Assembly (NCBI GenBank): GCA_934045905.1
Contig: OW203773.1
Coordinates: 16,417,246-16,481,245 of the forward strand
Length of the DNA stretch: 64,000 nt
From: Leuctra nigra
Taxonomy: Eukaryota; Arthropoda; Insecta; Plecoptera; Leuctridae
Reading direction: 5' to 3'
Shown: piece after piece, positions 29,575 through 40,978 of the stretch
Layout: the number at the start of each line of letters is the position of its first letter
Numbering within the stretch: the stretch's first letter is position 1
Notes under the pieces: generated by a model
Told to the model about the DNA's origin: nothing
Databases searched by the model: none
What the model saw: only the letters and a program-made list of their open reading frames with translations
Made by a program: the position numbers and the translations under genes

Positions 29575-32500
29575 CTAATCTATGTCCATTTCCGTGTCTA
29601 TTCTAAAATGACCATATGCTTGGGTGTTGAAACCATCATGTAGAATGTATCTCTTGTCGTCGAACGGTGATAGTGTACTCTTCCTCTGACTGACAGTAAA
29701 TATTTCATGTTTGAAGCTACGGATGGACATCATTTTCTCACTTTGTACACATTTTTCAAATAAGGCGGCTCTATACTTTTGATGAGTAACATATTTTTTC
29801 ATTGTGGCTCTAGTTATGCCTTTACCAACCTTTTTGTTTCTACCGTCCAACTCCAAGAGACTGTACATTTTTGCCCTTAAACCCACAAATTCCTTCACAA
29901 TTCTACCGTCCGACTCGTCTTTCATTTTTCCCAACACCTTTTTATTAGTGTTGGAAAAAAGGAAGTGATCTTTCGGCAAATTGGAAGTATCAAATAGCGA
30001 AATGTCATTGGCCATGTCTTGATATAGATCATCAGTCTGGATCTCATAACACAGTGAGTCTGTGTCTGTGAATAATAATTTTGAATTTTGATTGTATTTA
30101 GTTTTTACATAATTATAGTGAAAATCATACATGATGGTTTTACTTAAATCTAAAATACTGAAGCCTGCATAGATTGGTCGATTTAGTTTCAGACAGATTT
30201 TCTTACACTGTACTGCAACTAGATTGTTGGAAAATATTTCAAATCTTTCGAATGCAGGGTTTGCCGCATATTTTAACATTTGTTTCTCATCATTGATAAG
30301 CGTAACGTTTACCCGATTTCTGACATTTTCCATAGTTTTGCCGAAAACAGCGTTGTTCATTAATTTAAAAAAGTCTTTTTCAAAATCATTCTGTGCCTTC
30401 ACACGTTGCGCTGTATTGAAATCAATATATTGTTTCAACCATTGCGTTTGTGTGAATTCTAGAACGCGGTGAATTTTTGTCAATTTCAAGCCAAGAGAAG
30501 TGTATTGCTTCAAGTTCTTGTAGTGTACAATATACTTTTCTTTGTTTTCCAAATTTGGAATCAGCTTTTTGATTTTAGAATGACCAAGTTTCAGGTCGTC
30601 TGAGAGTTGCTTGGCATAAGGTGAGAGTTCACTTTCAGACACACATTTTCGCTCAGGTGCCAAAGGGTAATCGTTGTGCTTGTCATGTAATTCTTTTGGA
30701 TATTTGAGATCAACCTCCAAAATATATCCTTTATCGGAGTCATCTGCAACAGTTGTAAAGTCAGTTTTCCTGATTTCTGCCGGACTCATCCACTTGAAAT
30801 CACGGATGGGGAGGAAATCTGACATCGCAACACCGTACAAATTATTCACATCCCAATAAATGATATATTTCGAAGGTTTATCGGCATCGAAATCATCCAT
30901 GTATTTATTATTAGCTTCTGAAAATCGCGTCGTGATCGTTGCCACACCGCCCCTGACACCCTCCTCCATGAACAAATACATATCGGGGTCTGTAAATAAC
31001 TCTAACTCTACCTTGGTCATGCGGAGGCAAGCCTCCCATGCCAGACCCGGAGCAGTGTAGGTGTGGCAAGGATCAAGTTGGTAGTTGGCGAGGCAAAGTG
31101 TTCGAAAGTTTTCAAACACATCCGCTAGTAGCAGTACATCAGTTAACACATAGAGATCTTGATACTCTCCCATGTGTTTCATTTCAAAACTCCTCCAAAC
31201 ATTTTGGGCGTGTTCGTAATCATCATCACTGATGTCCTCTTCAGTGAGATCATTCTTAAAGGCAGATTTAGGGGGTAGGCAACCTTCCATCAGCTTTTCT
31301 TCTGAATCAAAATAACTGTATGGGAATACACCTTTCCTCAAGAGTAGAGGGAGAAGGTCTTCACTGAAGAATGATTTTAAAATTTTGAATCTGTCAGAAC
31401 CATAGTTGACAAGATTTTTGACTAGTGAATCTAGAGAAGTGCTCATGAATTGAAAAGAGTCAATGAATCTTAACTGCCCCAATGAGAATGACACATACTT
31501 CTCTGTATTGTTGGGGATTACAATGATTTTCTGATTTTGAATTTTGCCAATGCCTTGCATAATGAGATGTGAATCGTAATTTCGAAGATTATGAAATATT
31601 ACAGGAATATGCTCGGCTTGAGGTGCATTTATATTACATTCATTATGTGCTGCACCCCTAAATTTGCCAGTTATGTGATCATGGTCACGAACACGATCAA
31701 CATCGTCCAGAGGCTTTTCACAAATGCTACACATGGTGGCCTGTGCAAAGGAAATCTCGTCTTCATCTGTCATCTTAAGAGGGATAATTTTGAACATTAT
31801 TTTCAATAATTTCTCCTGCATGACCAGAAGTGAATTAAGAAAATGATCCACAACATTATCACCACTGTACACACGAGGTGGCTCGAATGCTTTTCCCTCC
31901 GCATCAATCACAACGAAGGCATATCCCGAAGGATCATGCAGAGCAGTCTTATGCGTATGTGATCGTGCATCATCAGGTTCACAACCATTCAACTTCCTCA
32001 CAAAACACTCAAAATCCGCATATATAGTGAAAGGTGCTTTAAATGAAAAACCTCTTTCGCTATACGTCATGGAATTTTTACCCTCCTGAGGCATAACAAT
32101 TCTTTGAGGGTCGTGTGAGTCGCAGAGGGTGTGATGCGCTTCAAGCCTTTCCTCCGTGGAAAATCTATGCAGACAACGATGACAATAATATGCTCTACAT
32201 CTATGTTTGGTCAGTGAACTAAGAAGGCGACTGAGGTCCTTGATGAGGAAGTAATGAGAATTTTCCTCGTCGGACATGAATAATAAATTTATATGATTAT
32301 CTCTATTTTCTTTCGTAATTCTAAGGGGGTACACTATTTTATAATTGCCGAATTTATCGGGCATTACACCATATACATTTACGGAAATGGACGTGTTTTG
32401 TTTCTCAAATCTATCTATGTTACTAATTTTTACAGGGTATTCTATTCCACTCATATTTACACTAGATTCTAAATTAACATAATTATTTACACGTTCTGCA

Positions 32501-33443
32501 TTAAATGCTGGAGGGTGAAGATAGGCTAAAATGCTCCATAAGAAACACTTTTGGTCGTCATTTTTTTTACATTTATAATCGATTTTGTATAATATAATTT
32601 AGGTGGTAGGAGCATATAACTACTGGCAGCTAATGGAGCATATTTGACTGATTTTAATTCTAATTGTAAAACTCTATCTACGATCCAACCGCTCCCTTCA
32701 CGTTGGAAATTCTGACATGCTTTAGCCATGGATGAAAAAGCTACATTAAATTGTTCGTCAAACTCATCCATATTATAAATTAAAACACTATTCTTACTCC
32801 TAAAACATGCTTTTGTGATGACCTCATCTTCACCCTGATTCTTTTTAAATTGAACCACTAAACTTAAGTACCATTTTACACCTTTAAACACTTCTAAATC
32901 TTTTGCTAATTTCACTCTCACCGTGTCCATTCTGTCCGAAACAAATTTTAAAACATCTAAAGAATCATGTTCAACGTCACTACTGTCTTCACCTCCTTTA
33001 TAGGTATAGGTCTTAACTTTACCTCGGAAAGCACTACTCACTTCACACGTGTACTGGTCGGGTTCATCTGCAGGCACCGATGATGTTGACGGCCCAGGAG
33101 TTGATGGTGGAGCTGGGTCGTCGACATGTCGAACCCCCGTGTTTGAAGTACTCGGGGGTTTATGATACTTGACATGGGCCTGCAGATTATCCCTGCGGTT
33201 GAACGATGCGTTGCAGAGAGTACACGTGTGAAGAGCTGTTGAAGTGTTGCCAGCAGATGGAGGAGTGGAAGGATGCATAGCCAGTTTGTGACGTTTTAAA
33301 TTTGAGTTTAAAGTAAACGTAACGGCACAAATTGTACAGGGGAACGTTGACTTCTCCCCCTTACTATGCACCCTGCCATGCCGCTTCAGACTATCTTTGC
33401 GCTTGAAGCTGGCATTGCACTCCTCGCACTTGAAGTTCTCCAT
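29575..33443 (-). pseudogene. Protein-primed DNA polymerase B with N-terminal C2H2 fingers, one frameshift
   Basis: Two overlapping frames together span a Polinton PolB. The first (33443 to 32526) starts MENFKCEECN, has three C2H2 fingers in its first ~100 residues, then the family's N-terminal domain (GSGWIVDRVLQLEL, SSYMLLP). The second (32454 to 29575) has a zinc-ribbon CHRCLHRF, Exo I YADFECF (~145), an HNH-like CSICEKP/DHDHITGKF block (~242-272), Exo II FHNLRNYDSH, Exo III YVLTDVLLLAD, motif A YWDVNNLYG (~533), motif B KLMNNAVFGKT and motif C FTDTDS (~796). The frame changes at an A8 run (32561-32568). All catalytic residues are present, so the shift is the only visible defect. Confidence 0.92.
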
Positions 33444-34200
33444 CTTTCTACAAAAATAAAATAAAAATATTTGTAAAAATGTATTTTCCAATATGGAAAT
33501 GTATTACCTAATTGCTATTTAACTTTCTCTTTGAAATTATCATTTAAACGTACCTTGATTAAACTGCTGGTTTTCTCCTATGAAGACGGAAGACGAAAAT
33601 GTTTCGCAGCAATTCCGGAAACTGTAAATTAAAAAAATTAAAATTAGTTTACCTATAATGTAGAAATAATTTAATTATTTTCCAATATAGAAATGTATGA
33701 CCTAATTGTTATTCAACTTTATCTTTAAAATTATTATTTAAACGTACCTTGATTAAACTCTTGGTTTTTCCCTTCGAAGACGGAAGACGAAAAATGTTTC
33801 GCAGCAAATCCAGAAACTGTAAATAAAAAAATGATAATTAGTTTACCTAAAATGTAGAAATAATTTAAAGACATCCATTTAACTTCTTTTAAAAATTAAG
33901 AATAACTCACCAGAATGTGTGAAAGTCGCTGTTCTCTCTCGCTCCACAAAATGAAACCGATTGTTAGGAAATCACACAAGTGTTACCTGTAAAAAATAAA
34001 ATGCAAACATTAAATTCTATTCATAAAATTATATTTGTTATAAATACCTATTTTGCTTGAAAGTGAAAAAAACTTACCTCAAATCCTTGTAACACAAACT
34101 TGAAGAAATAAAAACTTTGTAATGATAATTATAATTAAACAATGATGAACACTCGGATAAAACACACCGCTTGAAAAATTCACTTTAGACACACAATTCA
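33444..34200 (-). promoter_or_regulatory. Predicted multi-exon untranslated leader of the PolB transcript
   Basis: On the minus strand a chain of well-formed splice sites leads to the PolB start. A first exon upstream of 34078 has donor GTAAGT. Exon 33911-33986 lies between TTTTTACAG and GTGAGT. Exon 33748-33816 and exon 33554-33621 each lie between TTTACAG and GTACGT. The last acceptor, TTTTTGTAG, ends four bases before the ATG. The 68-69 nt exons are copies of each other. No TATA box was identified with confidence. Transcript structure is predicted, not observed. Confidence 0.6.
33485..33860 (-). repeat. Tandem duplication of a ~190-bp exon-containing unit
   Basis: Two consecutive units share most of their sequence, including the leader exon (TTGCTGCGAAACATTTT versus a near-identical partner), its donor GTACGT and the flanking AT-rich intron. 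Small differences inside the exons show they are no longer identical. Confidence 0.75.
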
Positions 34201-34779
34201 ATTCTTATGATGCAATATGAAGATGAACCGCACTGGTCGATTGATTTGAAGAGAATGATTGATTTGGCAATCAACACTTATTAATATTGTAACAAGAGGT
34301 CATACACCTGATATTAGTCTCGTACGAGGTACTCCCTTATGGATGAACTAGCCTCAAACCAGGTGCTAAAATTGATGATGCAGCGATTTCATTTCCGTTC
34401 AACTATGAGATGCAGGGTCCAAAGTCCAATATACGTCGCAATTGTCTCACGGATGTGATGATGCAGGTGTTCAATTGCGTCTTTAGAGTATCTTGTTACC
34501 TCAGCAGTGTAGTGTATTTGATAAATGCAGGTGACATGAGATGCATTCATTACAATGCTTTATTTAATATTTTGTTCAATAGTTGGAATATGTGAACACA
34601 ATTTAAAATTTCATAATAATAATTAAAAAGATGCTACCATCCACATCCTCATCCACATCCACATCCCAATCCTTTATAAGATGTAGGATTCAATGTCCAA
34701 ATATCAATTGGATTATGTGAAAACAAAACAAAATTTCAAATTATCTTTACATTCTAATTTTTTGCGTTAGTTTTAAACT
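34201..34779. other. Right sub-terminal region of the Polinton, no gene
   Basis: No ORF with a recognisable product is present. A run of GGATGT/GGATGA hexamers at 34633-34667 (in reverse on the plus strand) mirrors the larger array near the left end. The promoter for the leftward PolB transcript is expected around 34200 or above. Confidence 0.4.
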
Positions 34780-34996
34780 TTTAATTAATACAATTATTGA
34801 CACCTAGAGAGTGCTACAGTCGAGTATGAAATATAAATTTAAATTTCTACACCACTTTTAGTAAATACAATTATTATCACCCAGATAGCGTTGTAGTCGA
34901 GCGCGAAGTTTAAATGTTTGCGCCAATACTTACCTTGACAACTGGATGACGTTGCTGCACAGGTCATTAACCACCATGCTTATTGCATCGTCTTTC

Positions 34997-35074
34997 TCTC
35001 ATCGCCTAATTAGCCGAGTGGTTAAGGCGTTGGATTCCTATTCCAATGGTAGCAGGTTCAAATCCACCTCGAGA
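34997..35074 (+). tRNA. tRNA-like sequence, Ser-type body, in right TIR
   Basis: This mirrors 15731-15808, with exact A box TAGCCGAGTGG and B box GGTTCAAATCC, a CCT anticodon in a seven-base loop, and a T5 run a few bases downstream. T stem and acceptor stem are imperfect, so charging is doubtful. Its preservation in both TIRs may simply follow from their shared origin. Confidence 0.55.
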
Positions 35075-35309
35075 TACATTTTTAATTTAAAAAAAAAGTG
35101 ACGTCAGAAGAACACACATGACATGAAGGAAGAAAATGGCGGAAATGTTTAAAATAAGCTTGGACTAGAGTGTAGGAACCGGAAATATGTTTGAAAATGC
35201 CGCCCTGTCAAACGCATATGGCGGAAGAAAATGGCGGATAAAATGGTGGATAAAATGGTGGAACAAAATGGCGGATAAAATGACGGAAATGGTTAAAATA
35301 TGCTGACAC

Positions 35310-35531
35310 TAGAGCGTGGGAACCGGAAACACGTGACAAAATGGCGCCAAAACAAGATGTGACGTCATAAAATAGGCTTACACTAGAGCGTGGGAACCGG
35401 AAACACGTGACAAAATGGCGCCAAAACAAGATGTGACGTCATAAAATAGGCTCACACTAGAGCGTGGGAACCGGAAACACGTGACAAAATGGCGCCAAAA
35501 CAAGATGTGACGTCATAAAATAGGCTCACAC
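35310..35531 (-). repeat. Three 74-bp tandem repeats, promoter-like, right TIR
   Basis: This is the inverse copy of the left array with the same CRE, E2F-like, YY1-like and E-box words. In this orientation it points inward toward the PolB leader and could drive the leftward transcripts. Confidence 0.8.
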
Positions 35532-35591
35532 TCGTAGCTGAGATTTCCACATCTCCACATCCTGCACCAGAACCCCCAAATGCTATCTACT

Positions 35592-35597
35592 GACGCC
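35592..35597 (+). repeat. Right 6-bp target duplication of the Polinton
   Basis: GACGCC is identical to 15220-15225. Confidence 0.9.
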
Positions 35598-36422
35598 AAA
35601 AAATATGTAATATTTAAGAGTTCCGGTTCCAAATATAAAATTATTATGGGTTCCAATTCCGGTTTCTATAAAAATAACGGGTCCCTTCAGTTCCTGTTCC
35701 AGTACCTGGTTCAAACAGAGATCAATAAGGTAGTTTATAAATATTATTTTTTGATGTTTGAAAGGAAAGGGGTTAGAAAAATGTAAGCTCTTGAGTCTTG
35801 CTTTTCAAATTGGTTGTAATAAAAAAAAAATTGTTACCAAGTAATACTAAGTACCTACTGCAAATAAATTGAGAAGTATCCTAATACAATTTACTAGATA
35901 CTTTCTTCAAGTCCATCATTTTGCAAAACTCTTCCCTAATGGCAGAAAATTATAGTAACTAAAATAAAATTATATTTAATGTATTACAATAATTTGATAT
36001 TGAAGAATTTGTATAATACTTCAAAACAAATGTAAAATAAAACATGGAAAATGAAAAACGACACAATCATGAAGCAAATCCACCAGACAAAAAAACAGGT
36101 TTCCTACAATTTTTTATAGAATATTTGACATTAACGTTATTTGATCTCTAATTATGAAGTTCCATAAAAGTAAAATTATAATAAGACTACGCTAGTAAAT
36201 GAACAAAATATAACATACTGAATAATTATAATAAAAAAATAATCAGTTAATAAATTTTTGGGTGAAAATACATATAAGGACTTTAATGCCCTTATATCCT
36301 AAATGTCCTAAATATACATATACTTATTAACACTTTTATGGTAAAGAATCCTATACATCCATTATATAAGTTGTAGAAAATCTCAGTACAGGGATCAGTA
36401 TCTTATGAGTAGAATTAGAGTT
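35598..36422. other. Non-coding flank of the Polinton
   Basis: The first ~115 bp carry GGTTCC/GGAACC words mirroring those left of the element. The rest is AT-rich sequence with no supported ORF. Confidence 0.35.
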
Positions 36423-37343
36423 ACTAGGAAAACGCTCTGTATAACGCGTTGATGAGCGAGCACGGACACGCGCAACACCTCGAACCGAAAATATATCGAT
36501 CGAAAATATCATTAAAAGCCAATAATTCTTGAAATTCGTCAGACTTGTAGGTATAAAAATCTCCAAATATTCCTAAAGTATTAGTCCCAATAGCCATGCA
36601 AAGTTTTAAGTTGATCGATTGAACCTTTATGATTAAAATGTTCCTTGTTAAAATTCAAAAATCATAGGATATATTTAAACAAATATACCTGGGACCACTC
36701 ATATGATAAAAGTGTGTGTACTTACACAATATTAGACGATCTGTTAAACGGTCATATCAGTTTCATACGTTTGAAAGTTTCTGCTCTAACTACCTTGGAA
36801 CTATAAAGAGTCGAAGTAGCCGTGATCAACATTTTCGAGAAATTTGACAGATAACACGCAAAATGTCAGTAAAATGTCAATAACTTTTGGATTTAAACAC
36901 AGATAAGTCGGAAAATTGTCAAAAATACAGATAATGTTGGTCCCAATGACCATGCAAAGTTTTAAGTTGATTGGTCATACGGTTCTAGTTTAAATTTCAA
37001 AAATCATATGAAAGATTTTTTTAAATTTTAACCAAAGGGAGGATTTGGCTGAAACTTTGTAAGATTGGGTAAAATGTTAGTGGTAATGACTTGTCAAAAT
37101 TTCAAATTGATAAAACAAACCAATCGAAAGATATTTTTTTTTAAATTTGAACCAATCACGGGATCCCGTTCAAAAACGATCCCAGGGACCGCATAGAGTA
37201 CGTTAGTATGTGTGTAAAATTTCAGATTGATTGCTTAAGCGGTTTGACCTGGGGTGTGACCACAAAAAAAAATACAAAAAAAAAAAAAAACTTTTAGAAA
37301 GTGCCATAAGAGTACCGTGGTGACGCTCGCTACGCTTGCTCAA
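36423..37343 (-). mobile_element. Helitron-like family 1, copy 3
   Basis: The plus strand opens with ACTAGGAAAACGCTCTGTAT and AACGCGTTGATGAGCGAGC (hairpin end) and closes with GACGCTCGCTACGCTTGCTC. It is colinear with the copy at 54308-55333 over most of its length, including an ACGATCCCAGGGACCGCATA block near the end. It is non-coding. Confidence 0.65.
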
Positions 37344-37576
37344 TAAATTCTAGCATTGTATAATATGTATTGTGTAAATGTAATGTAATCTGTAATCACA
37401 TATTTTCTATAACATTGTTATTTCATTAAATAAAATAAATCGTAGGTACTAAAGAATAATTAATAATATTAGCATTATATTAAAAAGACATCATAAGTAT
37501 AAATCTTGTGAATCCTCAATGACTGTTCCGTCACAACCAGAGGGTATAAGTTCGACCCAAGAGATGATGAACATGG

Positions 37577-40500
37577 TTACAGCACAGTCGCTCTGTTCTT
37601 GCAGTATAACTTCTGGTGTTTTGTCACGTTGCCTTTGCAAGTGCTTGTGTAAGCACACAATTCACACCTGAACAATTTACGATCGGAATGTACCTTCAAG
37701 TGTCGTAACATTTTACTTCTGTCATTGCACCTATAAACACAAATGTCGCAATTGAACAACCGAACTCTGGAATGTATCACAACGTGTTTTATCATCTTAC
37801 TTCTGTCATTGCACGCAAAGATGCACTCGGCGCAATTGAACGGCTGAACTAAATATACGGAATGTTTATTCTTTTTGTGTTTAGCTAAACTGCTGTTGGT
37901 GGCAGCTTTGAAAGTGCAATGATCACAAGCAAATGGCCACACGCTCGAATGTATTCGAGAATGAAATATAAAAGTTATCTTTCTATTTGTCCCATAGTCA
38001 CATTGACTGCAATTGTACTTTCTTTCTGCTACATGTAATCGTTTGTGGTTGGCTAAGTTTCTTTTGGTCTTACAAGTGTGCTTGCAAATGTCGCACGCGA
38101 ATGGCCGCTCACTCGAGTGTGTGCGCATATGTTCTACAAGTCTACTCTTAGTGTGCGTTCCGTAGCCACATTGGTTGCACTGGTGACGATTCACTGTGGT
38201 ATGGCACAACATGTGGCAATAAAGTAAGCTCTTTCTAGCTCCTCGGTACGTGCAAATATCACATGCAAAGGGCCGCTCTCCAGAATGAGTCCGCAGGTGA
38301 TGTACAAGGTCACGTTTTTCGGTTGTGCTGTAGTCACATTGGCTGCATTTGAACTTCTTTTTCTTTGTATGTCGAAGCTTGTGTTGTCTCAAGTTATTCC
38401 TTGCGGTGGTTTTGAATGAGCAAACTTCGCATGCATATGGATGCTCTGTAGAATGAGTCCGCATGGTGATGTACAAGATCACGTTTTTCGGTTGAGCTGT
38501 AGTCACATTGGGTGCATTTGAACTTCTTCTCCTTTGCATGTCGAACTTTGTGTCGTGTCAAGTAATTCCTTGTGGTGGTTTTAAATGAGCAAACGTCGCA
38601 TGCATATGGACGCTCTATTGAATGCTTGCAAAGGTGAAGTACAAGCCCACTTTTTTCGGTTGAGCTGTAGTCACATTGGTTGCATTTGAACTTCTTCTCC
38701 TTTGTATGTCGAACTTTGTGTCGTGTCAAGTAATTCCTTGTGGTGGTTTTAAATGAGCAAACGTCGCATGCATATGGACGCTCTATTGAATGCTTGCAAA
38801 GGTGAAGTACAAGCCCACTTTTTTCGGTTGAGCTGTAGTCACATTGGTTGCATTTAATTCTCTTCTCCTTTGTATGTCGAACTTTGTGTTGTGTCAAGTA
38901 TTTTCTTGTGGTTGTTTTGAATGAGCACACGTCGCATGCATATGGACGCTCTGTAGAATGCTTGCGCAGGTGAACTACAATACTACATTTACGGTGTGAG
39001 CTGTAGTCACATTGGCTGCATTTAAATCGCTTCTCCTTTGTATGTCGAAGTTCGTGTCGTGTCAGGTTACTTTTAAATGTGGCCTTGTACGAGCAAACGT
39101 CGCATGCACATAGACGCTCTGTAGAATGCTTGCGCAGGTGAACTACAAGACTATATTTATGCTGTGAGATGTAGTCACATTGGCTACATTTGAACTTCTT
39201 CTGCAATGAGTGGCTTCTCTTGTGAGCATCAAGGTTTCGGCTGGAGGTGCCCTTGTAGCTGCAGCGATCACAGCAGAACTCATCAAAGGGGTTCTCCTTT
39301 AGAACATCATCACGTTGGGTTGGTTCTTTGAGGGTATCTTTATCTTCGTCATTGAAAACAAATTCAGCATTCTCGTGTGTTTTGCCTTGTAGATGGGAGT
39401 TTGCGTCTGCTTGGATGTTTGGCTTTTGATATAAGTATTCTTCTATTGGCTGAATGGATGTAGCTGTACTTATATTGTCTTCTATGTCAATGTTCATAGA
39501 ATCTCCGACATTTTCCGGCTATTTGGACATTTTCCGGCTATTTGGAAAAAGGCTCGAGTAGTTGTTTTCCAAAAACCCGGAAAATCACCGAGAGATCCAC
39601 GCAACTATCGACCGATCAGTTTGCTGAGCAACATTGCCAAACTTCTGGAACGTGTCCTTCAGCGTCGTCTCATGGCGCATATCTCGGAGATCGCAGTGCT
39701 CCCTCCAGAACAGTTTGGATTCAGACCAAAGCACAGCACCACACAGCAGCTCCTGAGAGTGACGAACATCATCACTCAAGGATCCAACAACAAGAAGCAG
39801 ACAGGCATCGTCTTCTTAGACGTTGCCAAAGCGTTTGACCGCGTGTGGCACGAAGGACTTATTCTCAAGCTTTACCGGCTCCAAGCTCCGCCCTACTTGA
39901 TAGAAACCATAAGATCATTTCTGACTGACAGAACTTTCTATGTAACCTACTTAGGAGTGAACTCATCTGTCAAGAAGATTTCTGCTGGGGTGCCTCAAGG
40001 TTCTACGCTCTCACCGGACCTATTTAACATCTACACGTATGACATCCCAGCTGACTTGCCTGAAACCAAGTTAGGCCTGTATGCAGACGACTTGGCTGTT
40101 ATTGCCCAGTCCAAGAACACGAAGCTGCTCGGCACATATCTTCAGCCATCCCTTAACCGCATAATGGCATGGTATGCGCTGTGGAGAATCGCCATCAACG
40201 CCGACAAGACCAAGGCAACCCTCTTCACGAAGAATAATGGTCTGATTCCCCCCGTCATCACAATTAACGGCCAGCAGATAGGCTGGGAACCCTCGAGCGT
40301 GTACCTCGGGGTGACCCTCGACTTCCGCCTGAACTTCAGCCAGCATGTGGACACCATCTGCTCCAGAGCAATTGGAAAGCTGGCAGCATTAACACCGCTG
40401 TTCAGGAACCCTGACATGAGCCTCAAAAACAAGCTCTTGCTCTACACAGCGATTATCAGGCCAACATTGACTTATGCATCTCCGGTCTGGAGCTGGTGCT

Positions 40501-40978
40501 CGGAGGCTGTGAAGAAGCGAGTGCAGATCGTCCAGAACAAAGCACTACGACGAATCACTTCGGCGAGATGGTTCATCAGAAACGCCGACATCCATCGAGA
40601 TCTTCAAGTCCCCACCATCGAGGACTTCTTCATGCAGCAGGCAGAGCAGCTCTACGAGTCCCTGGACGAGGCGCCCAACCAGCTCATCAGGGATCAACTA
40701 CTCTACACTGTCAGCCCATGGGACCGCTACAAGCGTCCCATGTCATTGTTCATGGAGTAATCCGTGAGACTCCACCCAGCGTCAGCAGACGACGCATCTG
40801 AAGAACCCCTACCCGAGCAGCAATATTCTAGAAGGCTGGGTTATAAACGTATTTTATACATGGTACCAGACAACCCGTTAGAATATTCATTGTTCTAACA
40901 CGATAGACAGGAAGCAGCACAATCATCCGGCTCTGACTTAACAGCTATGTTCTCGGCGTCCAAGAGTTGGTTCGTCAT
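37577..40978 (-). pseudogene. C2H2 zinc-finger gene B, broken by a LINE and a frameshift
   Basis: The start segment (ATG at 40976-40978, after acceptor GTTGCAG) matches the N-terminus of gene A, with LLDAENIAVKSEPDD. It is then cut by an inserted Jockey fragment (about 39502-40922), after which the homology resumes at SMNIDIEDN. About twenty C2H2 fingers follow. A one-base difference at 38464 shifts the frame within finger 10, and the remaining fingers continue in ORF 37577-38539. Fingers 6-7 and 8-9 are an almost exact 168-bp tandem duplication. Two independent lesions point to a pseudogene, though the 3' finger blocks are still open. The frameshift alone could be an assembly error. Confidence 0.85.
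39502..40922 (+). mobile_element. 5'-truncated Jockey-type LINE inside zinc-finger gene B
   Basis: An open frame from about 39546 to 40760 encodes the second half of a Jockey-clade reverse transcriptase: NYRPISLLSNIAKLLERV, FLDVAKAFDRVWHEGL, GVPQGSTLSPDLFN and the catalytic YADDLAV. It ends with the family's WSWC..KKRVQ..QNKALR thumb/tail region. A 160-bp 3' UTR follows without poly(A). The endonuclease and 5' RT parts are missing, as in aborted target-primed insertions. A 19-bp direct repeat at the 5' junction (ACATTTTCCGGCTATTTGG and its partial twin) is odd. No clear target duplication was found. Confidence 0.9.

Larger units (their letters stand above)
15226..35591. mobile_element. Complete Polinton/Maverick element (20.4 kb)
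   Basis: Both termini read 5'-AGTAGATAGCATTTGGGGG inward, as expected for Polintons, which begin with AG. The inverted repeats are about 0.8-0.9 kb and the 6-bp duplication GACGCC is perfect. The cargo includes the Polinton core set: protein-primed PolB, DDE integrase, packaging ATPase, adenain-like protease, and major and minor capsid proteins. All genes are on the minus strand. An inserted LINE (19720-24095) accounts for about 4.4 kb, so the element was originally about 16 kb. Breaks in PolB, integrase and major capsid genes indicate this copy cannot now make its own particles without help from another copy. Confidence 0.97.
34780..35591 (-). repeat. Right terminal inverted repeat of the Polinton
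   Basis: This is the inverse of 15226-16115, ending CAAATGCTATCTACT next to GACGCC. It contains the same ordered parts: two (not three) ~85-bp units, the tRNA-like sequence, GCCATTTT-type words in reverse and the three 74-bp units. A few small insertions separate the two repeats, so they are not kept perfectly identical. Confidence 0.9.
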
